From Demetria terragena DSM 11295 (GTDB lineage: Bacteria > Actinomycetota > Actinomycetes > Actinomycetales > Dermatophilaceae): 64,000 nucleotides of DNA. Location: the NCBI RefSeq assembly GCF_000376825.1, contig NZ_AQXW01000004.1, positions 992,001-1,056,000 of the forward strand, written 5' to 3'. Positions 17,692 to 26,072 of this stretch are shown here, one piece after another. Numbering within the stretch: position 1 is the first letter of the stretch; every line of letters begins with the position of its first letter. Under the pieces are notes generated by a model that was not told where the DNA came from, searched no databases, and saw nothing but the letters and a program-made list of their open reading frames with translations. The position numbers were made by a program, and so were the translations under genes.

Positions 17692-19052
17692 GAATCTCCT
17701 TCCAGCGCAAGAATGTCCGCGATCGTCTCCCGACGAATCAGAGTGCGGACCTCACCGTTGCGTACCGCGACCACCGGCGGTCGCGGGATGTAGTTGTAGG
17801 TACTTGACAGGCTCCGGCAGTACGCACCGGTCGCCGGCACGGCGAGCAGATCCCCGGCCGTCACGTCGCCGGGAAGGTCCACGTTGCGCACCACGATGTC
17901 GCCGCTCTCACAGTGTTTTCCGACCACCCGCGTCGCCACTGCCTCCGCTGCGCTCGTTCTGGAGGCGAGGGAACAGGTGTAGTCGGCGTCGTACAACACC
18001 GGGCGCGGGTTGTCGCTCATACCGCCATCGACGCTCACATAAGTGCGTACGAAGTCATCGCTGACCTGAACTGGTTTGACGGCGCCCACCGCATAGACCG
18101 TCACGCCCGCAGGCCCGACAATCGCCCGACCTGGTTCGACCGAGATGTGCGGCACCGGAGTTCCGGCCTCCTGGCACGCACGCTGCACGATCTCGGCCAG
18201 TTGCCGGGCCATGTCATCGAACGCCAGCGGGGTGTCGGAATCGACGTAGGCGATGCCAAAGCCACCGCCCAGGTCAAGCTCGGGAAGAGTGATGGCGTGC
18301 GCCTGTGCGACGTCGAGTTGGAGCCGAATGAGACGGACCGCTGCCTCTGCAAAGCCTTTGGTATCGAAGATCTGACTCCCGATGTGGGAGTGGAATCCCA
18401 ATAATTGCAACGCATCTCGCTGATCGAGCACCCGAGCGGCTGCGTCCTTCACCTGGCCTCTGCCGATGCTGAAGCCAAATTTCTGGTCTTCGTGAGCCGT
18501 GGCGATGAACTCGTGCGTGTGCGCTTCGACTCCGGTCTTAACTCGCAGCATGACCGGCACCACCACACCATGCCGACGCCCGGCCTGCGCGACGCGCTCA
18601 ATCTCCTCGAACGAGTCGACCACAATGCGGCCGACACCGTAGGCGACGGCCGCGTCGATCTCTGCCTCGGACTTGTTGTTGCCGTGCAGACCAAGCAGCG
18701 CACCAGGGAAACCGGCACGCTGGGCTACTGCCAGTTCGCCGCCCGAGCACACGTCCAGGCGTAGACCTTCTTCGTGAATCCACCTAGCCATCGCCGTGCA
18801 GAGGAACGCTTTCCCGGCGTAATACACATCTGCTTGCGCGCCGATCTGCGCGAAGGCGTCCGTGAAGGCCGCCCGAAATTCACGAGCTCGAGTGCGGACT
18901 TCCTCCTCGTCGATGACGTAGACGGGGGTCCCGACCTCGGCCGCGAGTGCGCGGACGTCCAGGCCGCCGATGCTGATCGCACCGTCCGGTGTGCGCTCAG
19001 CCGAGCGCGGCCATACGTGCCTCGCCAAGGTGTCAGCGCGAGTGGTGCTCAC
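17688..19052 (-). CDS. lysA: diaminopimelate decarboxylase
   Basis: A PLP enzyme of the alanine-racemase fold making L-lysine from meso-diaminopimelate. It has the PLP lysine in VYYAGKAFLCTA, the glycine-rich LDLGGGFGIAY, and SVEPGRAIVGPAG. The start is placed at GTG 19052 (454 aa) because AAGGAG lies 6 nt upstream; a longer frame runs into the preceding gene without any family similarity. It is part of an nrtL-lysA-hom-thrC-thrB transcription unit on the minus strand. Confidence 0.96.
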   Translation of the reverse strand: MSTTRADTLARHVWPRSAERTPDGAISIGGLDVRALAAEVGTPVYVIDEEEVRTRAREFRAAFTDAFAQIGAQADVYYAGKAFLCTAMARWIHEEGLRLDVCSGGELAVAQRAGFPGALLGLHGNNKSEAEIDAAVAYGVGRIVVDSFEEIERVAQAGRRHGVVVPVMLRVKTGVEAHTHEFIATAHEDQKFGFSIGRGQVKDAAARVLDQRDALQLLGFHSHIGSQIFDTKGFAEAAVRLIRLQLDVAQAHAITLPELDLGGGFGIAYVDSDTPLAFDDMARQLAEIVQRACQEAGTPVPHISVEPGRAIVGPAGVTVYAVGAVKPVQVSDDFVRTYVSVDGGMSDNPRPVLYDADYTCSLASRTSAAEAVATRVVGKHCESGDIVVRNVDLPGDVTAGDLLAVPATGAYCRSLSSTYNYIPRPPVVAVRNGEVRTLIRRETIADILALEGDS

Positions 19053-19063
19053 GAGTCGCTCCT

Positions 19064-19837
19064 TCAGATTCGGGCAGGGGCGCGGACGTCGGCTACCGCG
19101 AGTCCGGCCCTCAGAACGATACGGGCCGCGCGCGCGAGGCGTTCGCCCGTCCACGGCACGAGAGTCGCATCGAGACCACCCTGCCCACGCTCCCACCAGT
19201 CGAGCACCGCGCCCGCCAGCGCCTCGACGTGCAGCGCGAGCGGTCGGGTACGACCGGTGCGCCGGGTGTCCGCGACGACGAGCGGCCACTCGGCCGTAAG
19301 TGCGGCGACCACGCCACCGGGGTCGCTCCCACCTCCGAACGTCTCGAGCCGGGAGACTGCCAGCAGCACCGGAAAAATCGGGTTCCTCAGGGTCAGGGTC
19401 GCGAGATCGCTTGCCGCACAGTCGATCTGATGACTGTCGGACATCCGCAACACCGCCCAGCGCGCAGCGTCGACACCGACCTCCTCGGCTAGCGCGGCGT
19501 ACGACACCTCTCGTCGCCCGTCACGCGTGAGCACCAGCGCCCTCCCCCGCCCTTCGATCGGACCGATAGTGCGCTCAAGCGCACCATCGGTCCGATCGAA
19601 GGGCACTTGCGCCGCACGCTCCACCGCCTCACGCACGTTCGCGTCAGTCAACGTCACCACCACCCGATCACCATCCGCTGCGGCGCCGCTGACCTCCGCC
19701 GCAGCCACAGACGCCGCCATCTGGCTTCCGGCCACCGGGACTAGCCACCGCCACGGCGCAGCATGCAGGTCAGGACGCGGGCGTACGTCCCGGCCAACGC
19801 GCGCACCGATCTGTGCAGCCATCTCCTCGGGGGTCAC
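19064..19837 (-). CDS. nrtL: ArgS-related anticodon-binding (DALR) protein
   Basis: A protein resembling the N- and C-terminal parts of arginyl-tRNA synthetase without its catalytic core. Residues near the start look like the ArgS N-terminal domain, and the end (GERLARAARIVLRAGLAVAD) is DALR-like. The gene sits between tRNA-Arg and lysA, where related genes (called nrtL in Streptomyces, from memory) are found. The start chosen is GTG 19837: a TACACT hexamer ends 6 nt before it, fitting leaderless expression. A TTG at 19942 would add 35 unlikely residues. A 27-bp-arm palindrome lies inside the coding region. Confidence 0.7.
   Translation of the reverse strand: MTPEEMAAQIGARVGRDVRPRPDLHAAPWRWLVPVAGSQMAASVAAAEVSGAAADGDRVVVTLTDANVREAVERAAQVPFDRTDGALERTIGPIEGRGRALVLTRDGRREVSYAALAEEVGVDAARWAVLRMSDSHQIDCAASDLATLTLRNPIFPVLLAVSRLETFGGGSDPGGVVAALTAEWPLVVADTRRTGRTRPLALHVEALAGAVLDWWERGQGGLDATLVPWTGERLARAARIVLRAGLAVADVRAPARI
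19550..19605. repeat. 27-bp-arm palindrome inside nrtL
   Basis: Arms 19550-19576 (starting GCCCTTCGATCGGACCGAT) and 19579-19605 are complementary with one mismatch and a 2-nt centre. It keeps the nrtL frame open, encoding a segment containing PFDRTDGALERTIGPIEG. No other copy was seen in the window. Confidence 0.8.
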
Positions 19838-19910
19838 CCCGCGAGTGTAAGAAAGTTCGTGACGGCGGACGTCCCGGCTGGGGCCGCTGAGTCCGCGGGT
19901 CTCAGCCGAT

Positions 19911-19939
19911 TCGGACTCGGGGTCGGGCGCTGGTAATCT
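19911..19939 (+). promoter_or_regulatory. probable promoter of tRNA-Arg
   Basis: TAATCT at 19934-19939 is a good -10 box placed 10 nt before the mature tRNA 5' end. A weak -35 (TCGGAC, 19911-19916) is 17 nt upstream. Confidence 0.45.
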
Positions 19940-19949
19940 CAACGCTCGC

Positions 19950-20021
19950 GCCCCCTTAGCTCAGGGGATAGAGCACCGCCCTCCGGAGGCGGGAGCGCAG
20001 GTTCGAATCCTGCAGGGGGCA
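19950..20021 (+). tRNA. tRNA-Arg (anticodon CCG)
   Basis: A complete 72-nt cloverleaf. The 7-bp acceptor (GCCCCCT with AGGGGGC) and A discriminator enclose the D-stem GCTC/GAGC, the anticodon stem CCGCC/GGCGG around loop CTCCGGA, and the T-stem GCAGG/CCTGC with TTCGAAT. CCA is not encoded. It reads CGG codons. A strong hairpin follows. It marks the start of the catabolic island, but no direct repeat of its 3' end (attR-like) was found in the window. Confidence 0.97.
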
Positions 20022-20031
20022 CCTTTGGGTT

Positions 20032-20076
20032 AACGATGCCCGTCAGCCGTGTCTTACGCGGCTGACGGGCATCGTT
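20032..20076 (+). terminator. terminator hairpin after tRNA-Arg
   Basis: A perfect 18-bp stem (AACGATGCCCGTCAGCCG and complement) with a 9-nt loop, beginning 11 nt after the tRNA. There is no long T-run, as is common in actinobacteria. Confidence 0.8.
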
Positions 20077-20187
20077 GCGTCGAAGGACGTGAGGTAACCC
20101 GACTCCCGGTGCGCCACCCCCGCCGGCCACAAACACCCCGTGACAGAATCATCGGACTATTGCTTCCCTGAGCCGAGAGACCCCTTT

Positions 20188-20925
20188 ATGCCCGCCCCGC
20201 CCACCTGGAACCCGCGTCCCACGACGGGTGGAGCGAGCCTGCACGATGAAGTAGTCGAACAACTCGGCCGCGCGATCGTGACCGGCGATCTCCCAGCCGG
20301 GACCTCCCTGACGATCGATGAACTGACTCATGATCTCGGCACCTCGCGCGGGGTCATTCGCGAGTCGTTGCGGGTGCTTCAGTCGAAGGGCTTGGTGAGC
20401 GCCCGACCGCGTCTCGGGATCTCGGTCCAGGAAACCGACACGTGGCGCTTCCTCGATGCCGACGTGATCCGCTGGCGCGCCGATGGCCCCGAGCAACTCG
20501 GGACCATCAGGGACCTGGTTGAGTTCCGGCTGGGCGTTGAACCGGTTGCCGCCTACCGTGCAGCCGAGCTCCAGGACCCCGAAGCGATCCAAGGACTGCT
20601 CGACAGCGCGGCGCTCATGCGCCGAGCTGTGCAGGACCGTCGCAAGGATCACTTCGTGCAGGCCGACATCGCCTTTCACGGATGGGTGCTGCGCGGATCC
20701 GGCAACCGAATCTTCGCCGATCTGCGCACGACGCTGGCCGCGTGCTTGGACGTCCGTAGCGAGCTACTGACGTTTCCTTCCGACATCTCAGCCGACGCGA
20801 TCAGCCTGCACGAGCAACTGGCCGAACTCGTCAATAGCAGCGAACCCCAACAGGCCAAGGACACGGCGAATCGCATCGTTGAGGCGTCGTACCGAGAGGT
20901 CCGAGCCGCGGCTGAGCGCCGATGA
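20188..20925 (+). CDS. FadR-subfamily GntR transcriptional regulator
   Basis: A winged-helix GntR domain (about residues 15-80, LHDEVVEQLGRAIVTGDLPA and TSRGVIRESLRVL) is followed by an all-helical FCD ligand domain with the Asp/His metal-ligand pattern (DLVEFRLGVEP, DIAFHGWVL, LHEQL). It converges on the five-gene catabolic operon and is the likely regulator, probably a repressor released by a substrate or intermediate acid (inference). The start is ATG 20188, with GAGAG about 10 nt upstream; GTG 20140 would add 16 residues but has no ribosome site. Confidence 0.88.
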   Translation: MPAPPTWNPRPTTGGASLHDEVVEQLGRAIVTGDLPAGTSLTIDELTHDLGTSRGVIRESLRVLQSKGLVSARPRLGISVQETDTWRFLDADVIRWRADGPEQLGTIRDLVEFRLGVEPVAAYRAAELQDPEAIQGLLDSAALMRRAVQDRRKDHFVQADIAFHGWVLRGSGNRIFADLRTTLAACLDVRSELLTFPSDISADAISLHEQLAELVNSSEPQQAKDTANRIVEASYREVRAAAERR

Positions 20926-20960
20926 GGAAGGGCGTCGCAGCTGTGGCGCCCTTCCTCATC
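20921..20960. terminator. terminator between GntR gene and NRAMP-like gene
   Basis: A 14-bp perfect stem (GATGAGGAAGGGCG and complement) with a 12-nt loop spans the GntR stop codon and serves the two convergent genes. Confidence 0.75.
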
Positions 20961-20974
20961 TGGTACGAGTCGAA

Positions 20975-22411
20975 TCAGAAGCGCTGAATCTGCTCGGCGA
21001 TGGTGATCACCGACAGCACTCCGAAGAATGCGGTGCAGAAGATGAGCACCGAGGACCGGAACCCACCGGCACGGATCGCCTTCGGAAGAGCAGTCCGGTT
21101 CATGAAGAGCAGCAGCATGCTGTAGAGGAACATGCACAAGCCGGCAACGCACGCTGAGATGACCAGGAGCAGTAGCGGCTGGCTCAGCCCGAGGCTCAGG
21201 ATGGCCACTCCGGAGAGCACCAGTCCCCACACCGCCACGAAGTAGATCTTGCTCTCACTGATCCGCGAGCGCTGCAGATAGGAGTGCTTGACCGTGTCGG
21301 CGGTAATACGGCTGGCGTAGTCAACCACGCCAGCCGATGCCGCGAAGAGTGAGAAGGCGCCGACGGCCCAGAAGAGCGTGCCGAACCATCCGCCCACTGC
21401 GCCCTTCAGTGCCTCACCTTCGGTAAAGAGGAAGTCGATCGAGTTCGCCACCTGCGACTCGTCCTGGACGGTCGAATGTGCCAGCAGTGACGTGAGAGTG
21501 ATCGTGACGACCGTGACGAGTGCGAAGGCGATCGCCTGTTCCCAGTTCGCAAAGCGCCACCATCGGCGCCACTTGGTGAGATTCTCCTGCGTCGGGTCGA
21601 AAACATAGGCCGACGTGTCCCCCATGACCTTCTCCTCGCCCGTGATCGGACTGACAAGACGTGGGACGTACGCCCCCATTCCGAAACCCTTGTCACGGAT
21701 CCAGTTGCTCTGGCACAGGTTCTGAGCGCCGCCGGCGCCGGCGAACGCAATGGCGCCCATGAGGACGGCGAACTCCAAATCGGAGGGGAATCGGCCGACG
21801 TTGGTCACGGCATCGGGGAGCGCTTGCCACGAACTCGCCTTGATGACCAGAACGGACGCCAGCGCGAAGAACACGCCGATCACCGCAACCTTGAGGAAGA
21901 TCAGACCTTCCATCATCGAGTAGACCACTGGAGCGAGGGTCAACATGAGCCCGATGGCGAGGAGCATCACGACCGCGATGACGGTGACGTTTCCGCCGAA
22001 CAGGTAGGAGAACATCGTCGCCGCGGACGTCGCCCACCCGGGCCAAAGGTTCTGCAGATAGGCCAACAGAACGAAGACCAAGCCCCAGTGCTTCCAGTAG
22101 CGGTTGAACCCACTGATTGCGGTCTCACCCGTCGCGAGGGAGTAGCGCTCGATCTCGGTGTTGAGGAACCACTGGATAATCACACCCAGCGCGGCACCCC
22201 ACAGGAAGATCAGGCCGACCTGGGAGGTGATGTAGGGCCACAGGATGAACTCGCCAGAAGCGAGCCCGATCCCCGAGCCCACAACGCCCGGGCCGATCAG
22301 ACGCCACATCCGCCGAGGCGGCTCCGGTAGATCTCGGACCTCTGGGGGTGGCAGGTTGCGCGTACGCAGCCGGAAGCCTGTCGAGCCGGGATCGGCGGCA
22401 TTCTGGGTCAT
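20975..22411 (-). CDS. NRAMP-fold transporter lacking the metal-binding DPGN motif
   Basis: A 478-residue protein with about 11-12 membrane segments and overall NRAMP-like layout (RLIGPGVVGSGIGLASGEFI in the first segment). In true divalent-metal transporters this segment carries DPGN and segment 6 carries MPH; neither is visible here. It is therefore probably not a manganese/iron transporter. As the last gene of a catabolic operon it may import the operon's substrate, such as an organic or sugar acid (inference). AAGGAAG lies before ATG 22411. Confidence 0.8.
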   Translation of the reverse strand: MTQNAADPGSTGFRLRTRNLPPPEVRDLPEPPRRMWRLIGPGVVGSGIGLASGEFILWPYITSQVGLIFLWGAALGVIIQWFLNTEIERYSLATGETAISGFNRYWKHWGLVFVLLAYLQNLWPGWATSAATMFSYLFGGNVTVIAVVMLLAIGLMLTLAPVVYSMMEGLIFLKVAVIGVFFALASVLVIKASSWQALPDAVTNVGRFPSDLEFAVLMGAIAFAGAGGAQNLCQSNWIRDKGFGMGAYVPRLVSPITGEEKVMGDTSAYVFDPTQENLTKWRRWWRFANWEQAIAFALVTVVTITLTSLLAHSTVQDESQVANSIDFLFTEGEALKGAVGGWFGTLFWAVGAFSLFAASAGVVDYASRITADTVKHSYLQRSRISESKIYFVAVWGLVLSGVAILSLGLSQPLLLLVISACVAGLCMFLYSMLLLFMNRTALPKAIRAGGFRSSVLIFCTAFFGVLSVITIAEQIQRF

Positions 22412-22438
22412 GATTCTTCCTTCGATCGGTCTTGGGGT

Positions 22439-23800
22439 CTAGTTGCGTCGGTAGGTCTGGACATTGGTGAACTCCTTGAGTCCGAATTCGCCCAGCTCGC
22501 GACCCCAGCCAGACATCTTGACGCCGCCAAACGGGATGCGCGGATCCGACGCCGTCATGCCATTCACGAAGATTCCGCCGACATCGAGGTGTTCGCGTAC
22601 GACGGACAGTTCCTCCTCGTCCTCGGTCCATACCGCGGAGCTGAGCCCATAGCGGCTCCGGTTGGCCAGGTCGACCGCGTCCTCGGTGTCTCGCGCGGTG
22701 ATGATCGCCGCGGCCGGCCCGAAGGTCTCCTCGTCGAACATCACCATGCCGGGCTGAACACCCGACACCACGGTGGGCGGGTAGTACGCGGTTTCCGGGC
22801 TCTCGACCGTTCCGCCCAACTCCAGGGTTGCCCCTGCGTCGACCGTGCTCCGGACTTGTTCGTGGAGTTCGTCGCGCAGGTCGCGACGAGCCATCGGACC
22901 GATCTGAGTGTCGTCCGAGTGGGGGTCACCGACGACGAGCTGCGCGGCACCCTCAACGAGCAACCGGGTGAACTCCTCCACGTGTTCTTCCACCACGATG
23001 AACCGCTTGGCGGCGATGCAGCTCTGACCGGTGTTCTGGAAGCGTGCCCGGACGGCCGTCTGTGCCGCGGCCTCAACGTCCGCGCTGCCCAGCACCAGGA
23101 ATGGGTCGCTGCCACCAAGCTCGAGCACCGACGGCTTCAACCGCGGCGCGCATGCCTGTGCCACCTGCACGCCCACCTGCTCGCTACCGGTGAGCGTTAC
23201 CCCGGCCACCCGGTCGTCCTCGATTAGGGCGGAGGCCTGACGTCCCGGGACCAGAACGACCTGCAGCAGATCAGCCGGCCCCTTCGCCCGATCAATCGCC
23301 TGTGCGATCAGCAGTGCGGAGCCGCTGACGTTGGTCGCATGCTTGAGCACCATCGTGTTTCCGGCGAGCAGAATCGGCGCGGCACATCGAATGACCTGCC
23401 ACAGCGGGTAGTTCCACGGCATCAGGGCCAGAACCGGACCGATCGGCCGGTAGCGCACCCTGACGTCCTCGGCCTCGGGGAAGTCGACGACGTCGTCGGC
23501 AATCTGCTCCGGGCCGTGCGTGGCGTAGTGGTAGCAGCATGCAGCCGATTTGTGCACTTCCGCCCGGGCCTCGGTGATCGGCTTGCCCATCTCGGTCGAG
23601 ATGAGACCGGCAATCTCCTCGACCATCTCGGTCAGTACGTCCCCGAGACTCTCCAGGAAGGCGGCTCGCTCCTCGATCGGCGTCGAGCGCCACCCTCGGT
23701 AGGCGCTCACGGAGCGGTCGAGCACCTGCTCGAGCTCGGCGGGTGTGGTCTCGTCGTAGTCGGTGATGAGGTCACCGGTCACCGGATTGATGGTCTTCAC
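22439..23800 (-). CDS. aldehyde dehydrogenase, succinate-semialdehyde (GabD1/Sad) type
   Basis: Oxidises an aldehyde to a carboxylic acid with NAD(P). The 453 residues show LMPWNYPLWQVIRCAAP, the catalytic glutamate in VLELGGSDPF, the catalytic cysteine in FQNTGQSCIAAKRF, and the ending NGMTASDPRIPFGG, which is characteristic of the Sad/YneI/GabD1 group. Its substrate here is unknown; a semialdehyde from the operon's pathway is likely. GTG 23800 lies 5 nt after the iron-ADH stop, with AAGGAG upstream. Confidence 0.92.
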   Translation of the reverse strand: MKTINPVTGDLITDYDETTPAELEQVLDRSVSAYRGWRSTPIEERAAFLESLGDVLTEMVEEIAGLISTEMGKPITEARAEVHKSAACCYHYATHGPEQIADDVVDFPEAEDVRVRYRPIGPVLALMPWNYPLWQVIRCAAPILLAGNTMVLKHATNVSGSALLIAQAIDRAKGPADLLQVVLVPGRQASALIEDDRVAGVTLTGSEQVGVQVAQACAPRLKPSVLELGGSDPFLVLGSADVEAAAQTAVRARFQNTGQSCIAAKRFIVVEEHVEEFTRLLVEGAAQLVVGDPHSDDTQIGPMARRDLRDELHEQVRSTVDAGATLELGGTVESPETAYYPPTVVSGVQPGMVMFDEETFGPAAAIITARDTEDAVDLANRSRYGLSSAVWTEDEEELSVVREHLDVGGIFVNGMTASDPRIPFGGVKMSGWGRELGEFGLKEFTNVQTYRRN

Positions 23801-23805
23801 AGGGG

Positions 23806-25056
23806 TCAGAGCTCCTTGGCGTCAGGGGTGAGGTTGCTGCGTTCTCCGGACCACGCTGCTTGCAGGATCCGGACCAGGTCATCGCGATCGCAGGGCCGCG
23901 GGTTGTTGTCGAGCAGTCGCTTGACGGCCAGCGCCGCCTCAGCAATCTCCGGTAGTTGGGCGCGGTCGATGCCAATCTCACGCAGGGTGGTGGGCGTGCC
24001 GCTCTCGGCGACCAGCTCGGCCACCCGATCGATGGCGAGCGCTGCGGTGTTGCGGTCATCGACGCCGTGGACGTCCATCTCTCGACCGACGCGCGCCAGC
24101 TGTGGCGTGCAGTGCGCCAGGTTGAACTCCAGGACGTACGGCAGCAGCAAGCCGACGCCGAGTCCGTGCGGCGTATGCGTCATCGCGCCGATGGGGTACT
24201 GCAACGCGTGCGCCGCTGTCGTCCCGCCTGTGCCGAGGGCCATTCCGGCGAGCAGGCTGGCCTCGGCCATTCCTTCGCGCGCGGCTGGCTGCCCTTCGTT
24301 CACGGCAGCGATCAGCCACCGCGAGACCAGCCCTGCTGCGGCCACGCCGGAATGGGCTGCGAGCACGTTGCGCCCCACGAAGAGCGGGAGCGTGGCGTCC
24401 CAGGCCGGCACGAGCGGGCGAGCCGTGGTGGACTCGACGGCGTGCGCCAAGGCGTCGAGTCCGGAGTGCGCGGTGACCGACGACGGACAGGTCCGGGTGA
24501 GGGTCGGGTCCACCACGGCAATCTCAGGTACGAGGTGCGGACTGGAGATGCCGACCTTCAACTGACGTTCGTCGTCGGCGATGACCGCGACGGGGCTGAC
24601 CTCTGAGCCGGTGCCGGAGGTCGTCGGCACCGCGATCACTGGGATCCCGGGTCCGGGCACCATGTTCTCGCCATAGAAGTCGCGCGGGCTCCCGCCGTGC
24701 TGGAGGAGTACGGCGACGACTTTGGCCAGGTCGATCGAGCTGCCGCCGCCGACCGCGACGATCACGTCGGGGGCCATTGCCTGCGCTACCGTCAGCGCGT
24801 CCCGGGTCCCCGCGATGGGCAACTCCGGCTCAGCGCGGTCGTACACCTCGACCATGAGGTTCGATTCCAAATCCGCGAGCAGGGAGCGCACACCCGGCTG
24901 CTGGACGATGTGTTCGTCGGTCACGACGAAGACACGTCGACCGAGCTCGCGGGCAAATACCGCGACCTGCGCGACGGCACCGGAGCCGAAGATCGTCTGG
25001 CGAGGCATACGCAGCACACCGTGCGGTGTCGTCGCTGTGCCGTGGGCAACGTTCAT
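23806..25056 (-). CDS. iron-containing (group III) alcohol dehydrogenase
   Basis: A 416-residue member of the Fe-ADH/dehydroquinate-synthase-like family that interconverts alcohols with aldehydes or ketones. It shows the NAD loop IVAVGGGSSIDLAK, TTSGTGSEVSP, and metal ligands in HSGLDALAHAVE and HALQYPIGAMTHTPHGLG (Asp and His residues). Relatives include lactaldehyde reductase, 4-hydroxybutyrate dehydrogenase and maleylacetate reductase; the sequence alone does not separate them. ATG 25056 overlaps the Ldh2 stop (ATGA). Confidence 0.92.
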   Translation of the reverse strand: MNVAHGTATTPHGVLRMPRQTIFGSGAVAQVAVFARELGRRVFVVTDEHIVQQPGVRSLLADLESNLMVEVYDRAEPELPIAGTRDALTVAQAMAPDVIVAVGGGSSIDLAKVVAVLLQHGGSPRDFYGENMVPGPGIPVIAVPTTSGTGSEVSPVAVIADDERQLKVGISSPHLVPEIAVVDPTLTRTCPSSVTAHSGLDALAHAVESTTARPLVPAWDATLPLFVGRNVLAAHSGVAAAGLVSRWLIAAVNEGQPAAREGMAEASLLAGMALGTGGTTAAHALQYPIGAMTHTPHGLGVGLLLPYVLEFNLAHCTPQLARVGREMDVHGVDDRNTAALAIDRVAELVAESGTPTTLREIGIDRAQLPEIAEAALAVKRLLDNNPRPCDRDDLVRILQAAWSGERSNLTPDAKEL

Positions 25057-26072
25057 GATGGATCCTTCTCATTGGCTAGTGCGGTAACGGTCGCGGCGAG
25101 CTCGGTGCTGACGGCGATGCCGCGCGCCATGACCTGCTCACGACTGCGTCGGGCTCGATCACCGGGGACTAGGACTGGGTCCGTCCCCGCTGCGCTCGAA
25201 CGAACGGCGTCGAGGTAGTCGGAACTCCGATGCCGCCAGCCCTCGCCGACGAACGGGGTGGGATCGAGCGCGATGAGAAGATCACCCTTGGTGCTGGGAC
25301 GATCCGTGTCGAGCGTGCCCGCGACTTCCTCTCCCAGACCGGTGCCGCTAAGCAGTCCCACTAAGAGCTCGAAAGCGAGCGCTAGCCCGAGTCCTTTCCC
25401 TCCGCCGAAGGCGCGCAACGCTGTCGCTTCGTGCGGGTCCGTGGTGGCTTCCCCGCGCCCATCCATCGCCCAGTTCGGGCCGAGTGGGCGACCGGTGAGC
25501 CGGTGGTGCAGGACCTTGCCCATCGAAACCTGAGCGGTGCTCATGTCGAGGACGAACGGGCCTGGGGTGCTAGGGACTCCGATACCGATCGGGTTGGACC
25601 CCACGATCGCGGCGCGGCCGCCGGGGGCCCCGATGAGCGGCTCGCTCGTGCTGAGCACGACACCGAGCAAACCTGCCTCGGCGAGCTGTTCGGCATAGAG
25701 GCCGACCATCCCGACGTGGCCGCTGTTCGCCACCGTGGCGACGACACACGGCTCAACCTCGGCACGCTCGACCAGCAGTTCGACAGCACGGCGCGCGGCG
25801 ACCGGACCGAACCCTCCCCGGCCGTCAACCCGGGCTGCCGCAGATCCGACCCAGACGTGATCGGGGTCTTGGCCCGGTGTGAGCACCCCGTTAGCCATGC
25901 GTTCGATCAGGGTCGGCAGCCGCTGAAGGCCATGGGACGGGTGGCCCCGCAGCTCGGCCTCAATCAACACGTCGGTCTGTACGGCCGCCTCAAGCGGGCG
26001 CGCGCCCGCACGGACCAAAGCCCGCTCGGAGGTGGCACGCCATTCCTGGACCGAGCGCTGCACCTCACCCAC
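25053..26072 (-). CDS. Ldh2/malate dehydrogenase-family oxidoreductase
   Basis: An NAD(P)-dependent 2-oxo-acid/2-hydroxy-acid oxidoreductase of the family of YiaK (2,3-diketogulonate reductase) and ureidoglycolate dehydrogenase. Motifs: RGHPSHGLQRLP, the catalytic histidine region NSGHVGMVGLYAEQLA and GSNPIGIGVPSTPGPFVLDM. The start is GTG 26072 (339 aa), with GGAG 5 nt upstream; a longer frame overlaps the previous gene and looks non-coding. It overlaps the enolase-superfamily gene by 8 bases and the iron ADH by 4. Confidence 0.88.
   Translation of the reverse strand: MGEVQRSVQEWRATSERALVRAGARPLEAAVQTDVLIEAELRGHPSHGLQRLPTLIERMANGVLTPGQDPDHVWVGSAAARVDGRGGFGPVAARRAVELLVERAEVEPCVVATVANSGHVGMVGLYAEQLAEAGLLGVVLSTSEPLIGAPGGRAAIVGSNPIGIGVPSTPGPFVLDMSTAQVSMGKVLHHRLTGRPLGPNWAMDGRGEATTDPHEATALRAFGGGKGLGLALAFELLVGLLSGTGLGEEVAGTLDTDRPSTKGDLLIALDPTPFVGEGWRHRSSDYLDAVRSSAAGTDPVLVPGDRARRSREQVMARGIAVSTELAATVTALANEKDPS

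Noticed and set aside
19939-20136. Minus-strand 65-codon frame across the tRNA-Arg gene (PAGFEPALPPPEGG-like).
   Set aside because: A common false frame produced by antisense reading of tRNA genes; the tRNA cloverleaf explains the sequence.
20975-22411. Annotation as a manganese/iron NRAMP transporter.
   Set aside because: The DPGN and MPH metal-binding motifs are absent and the gene belongs to a catabolic operon.
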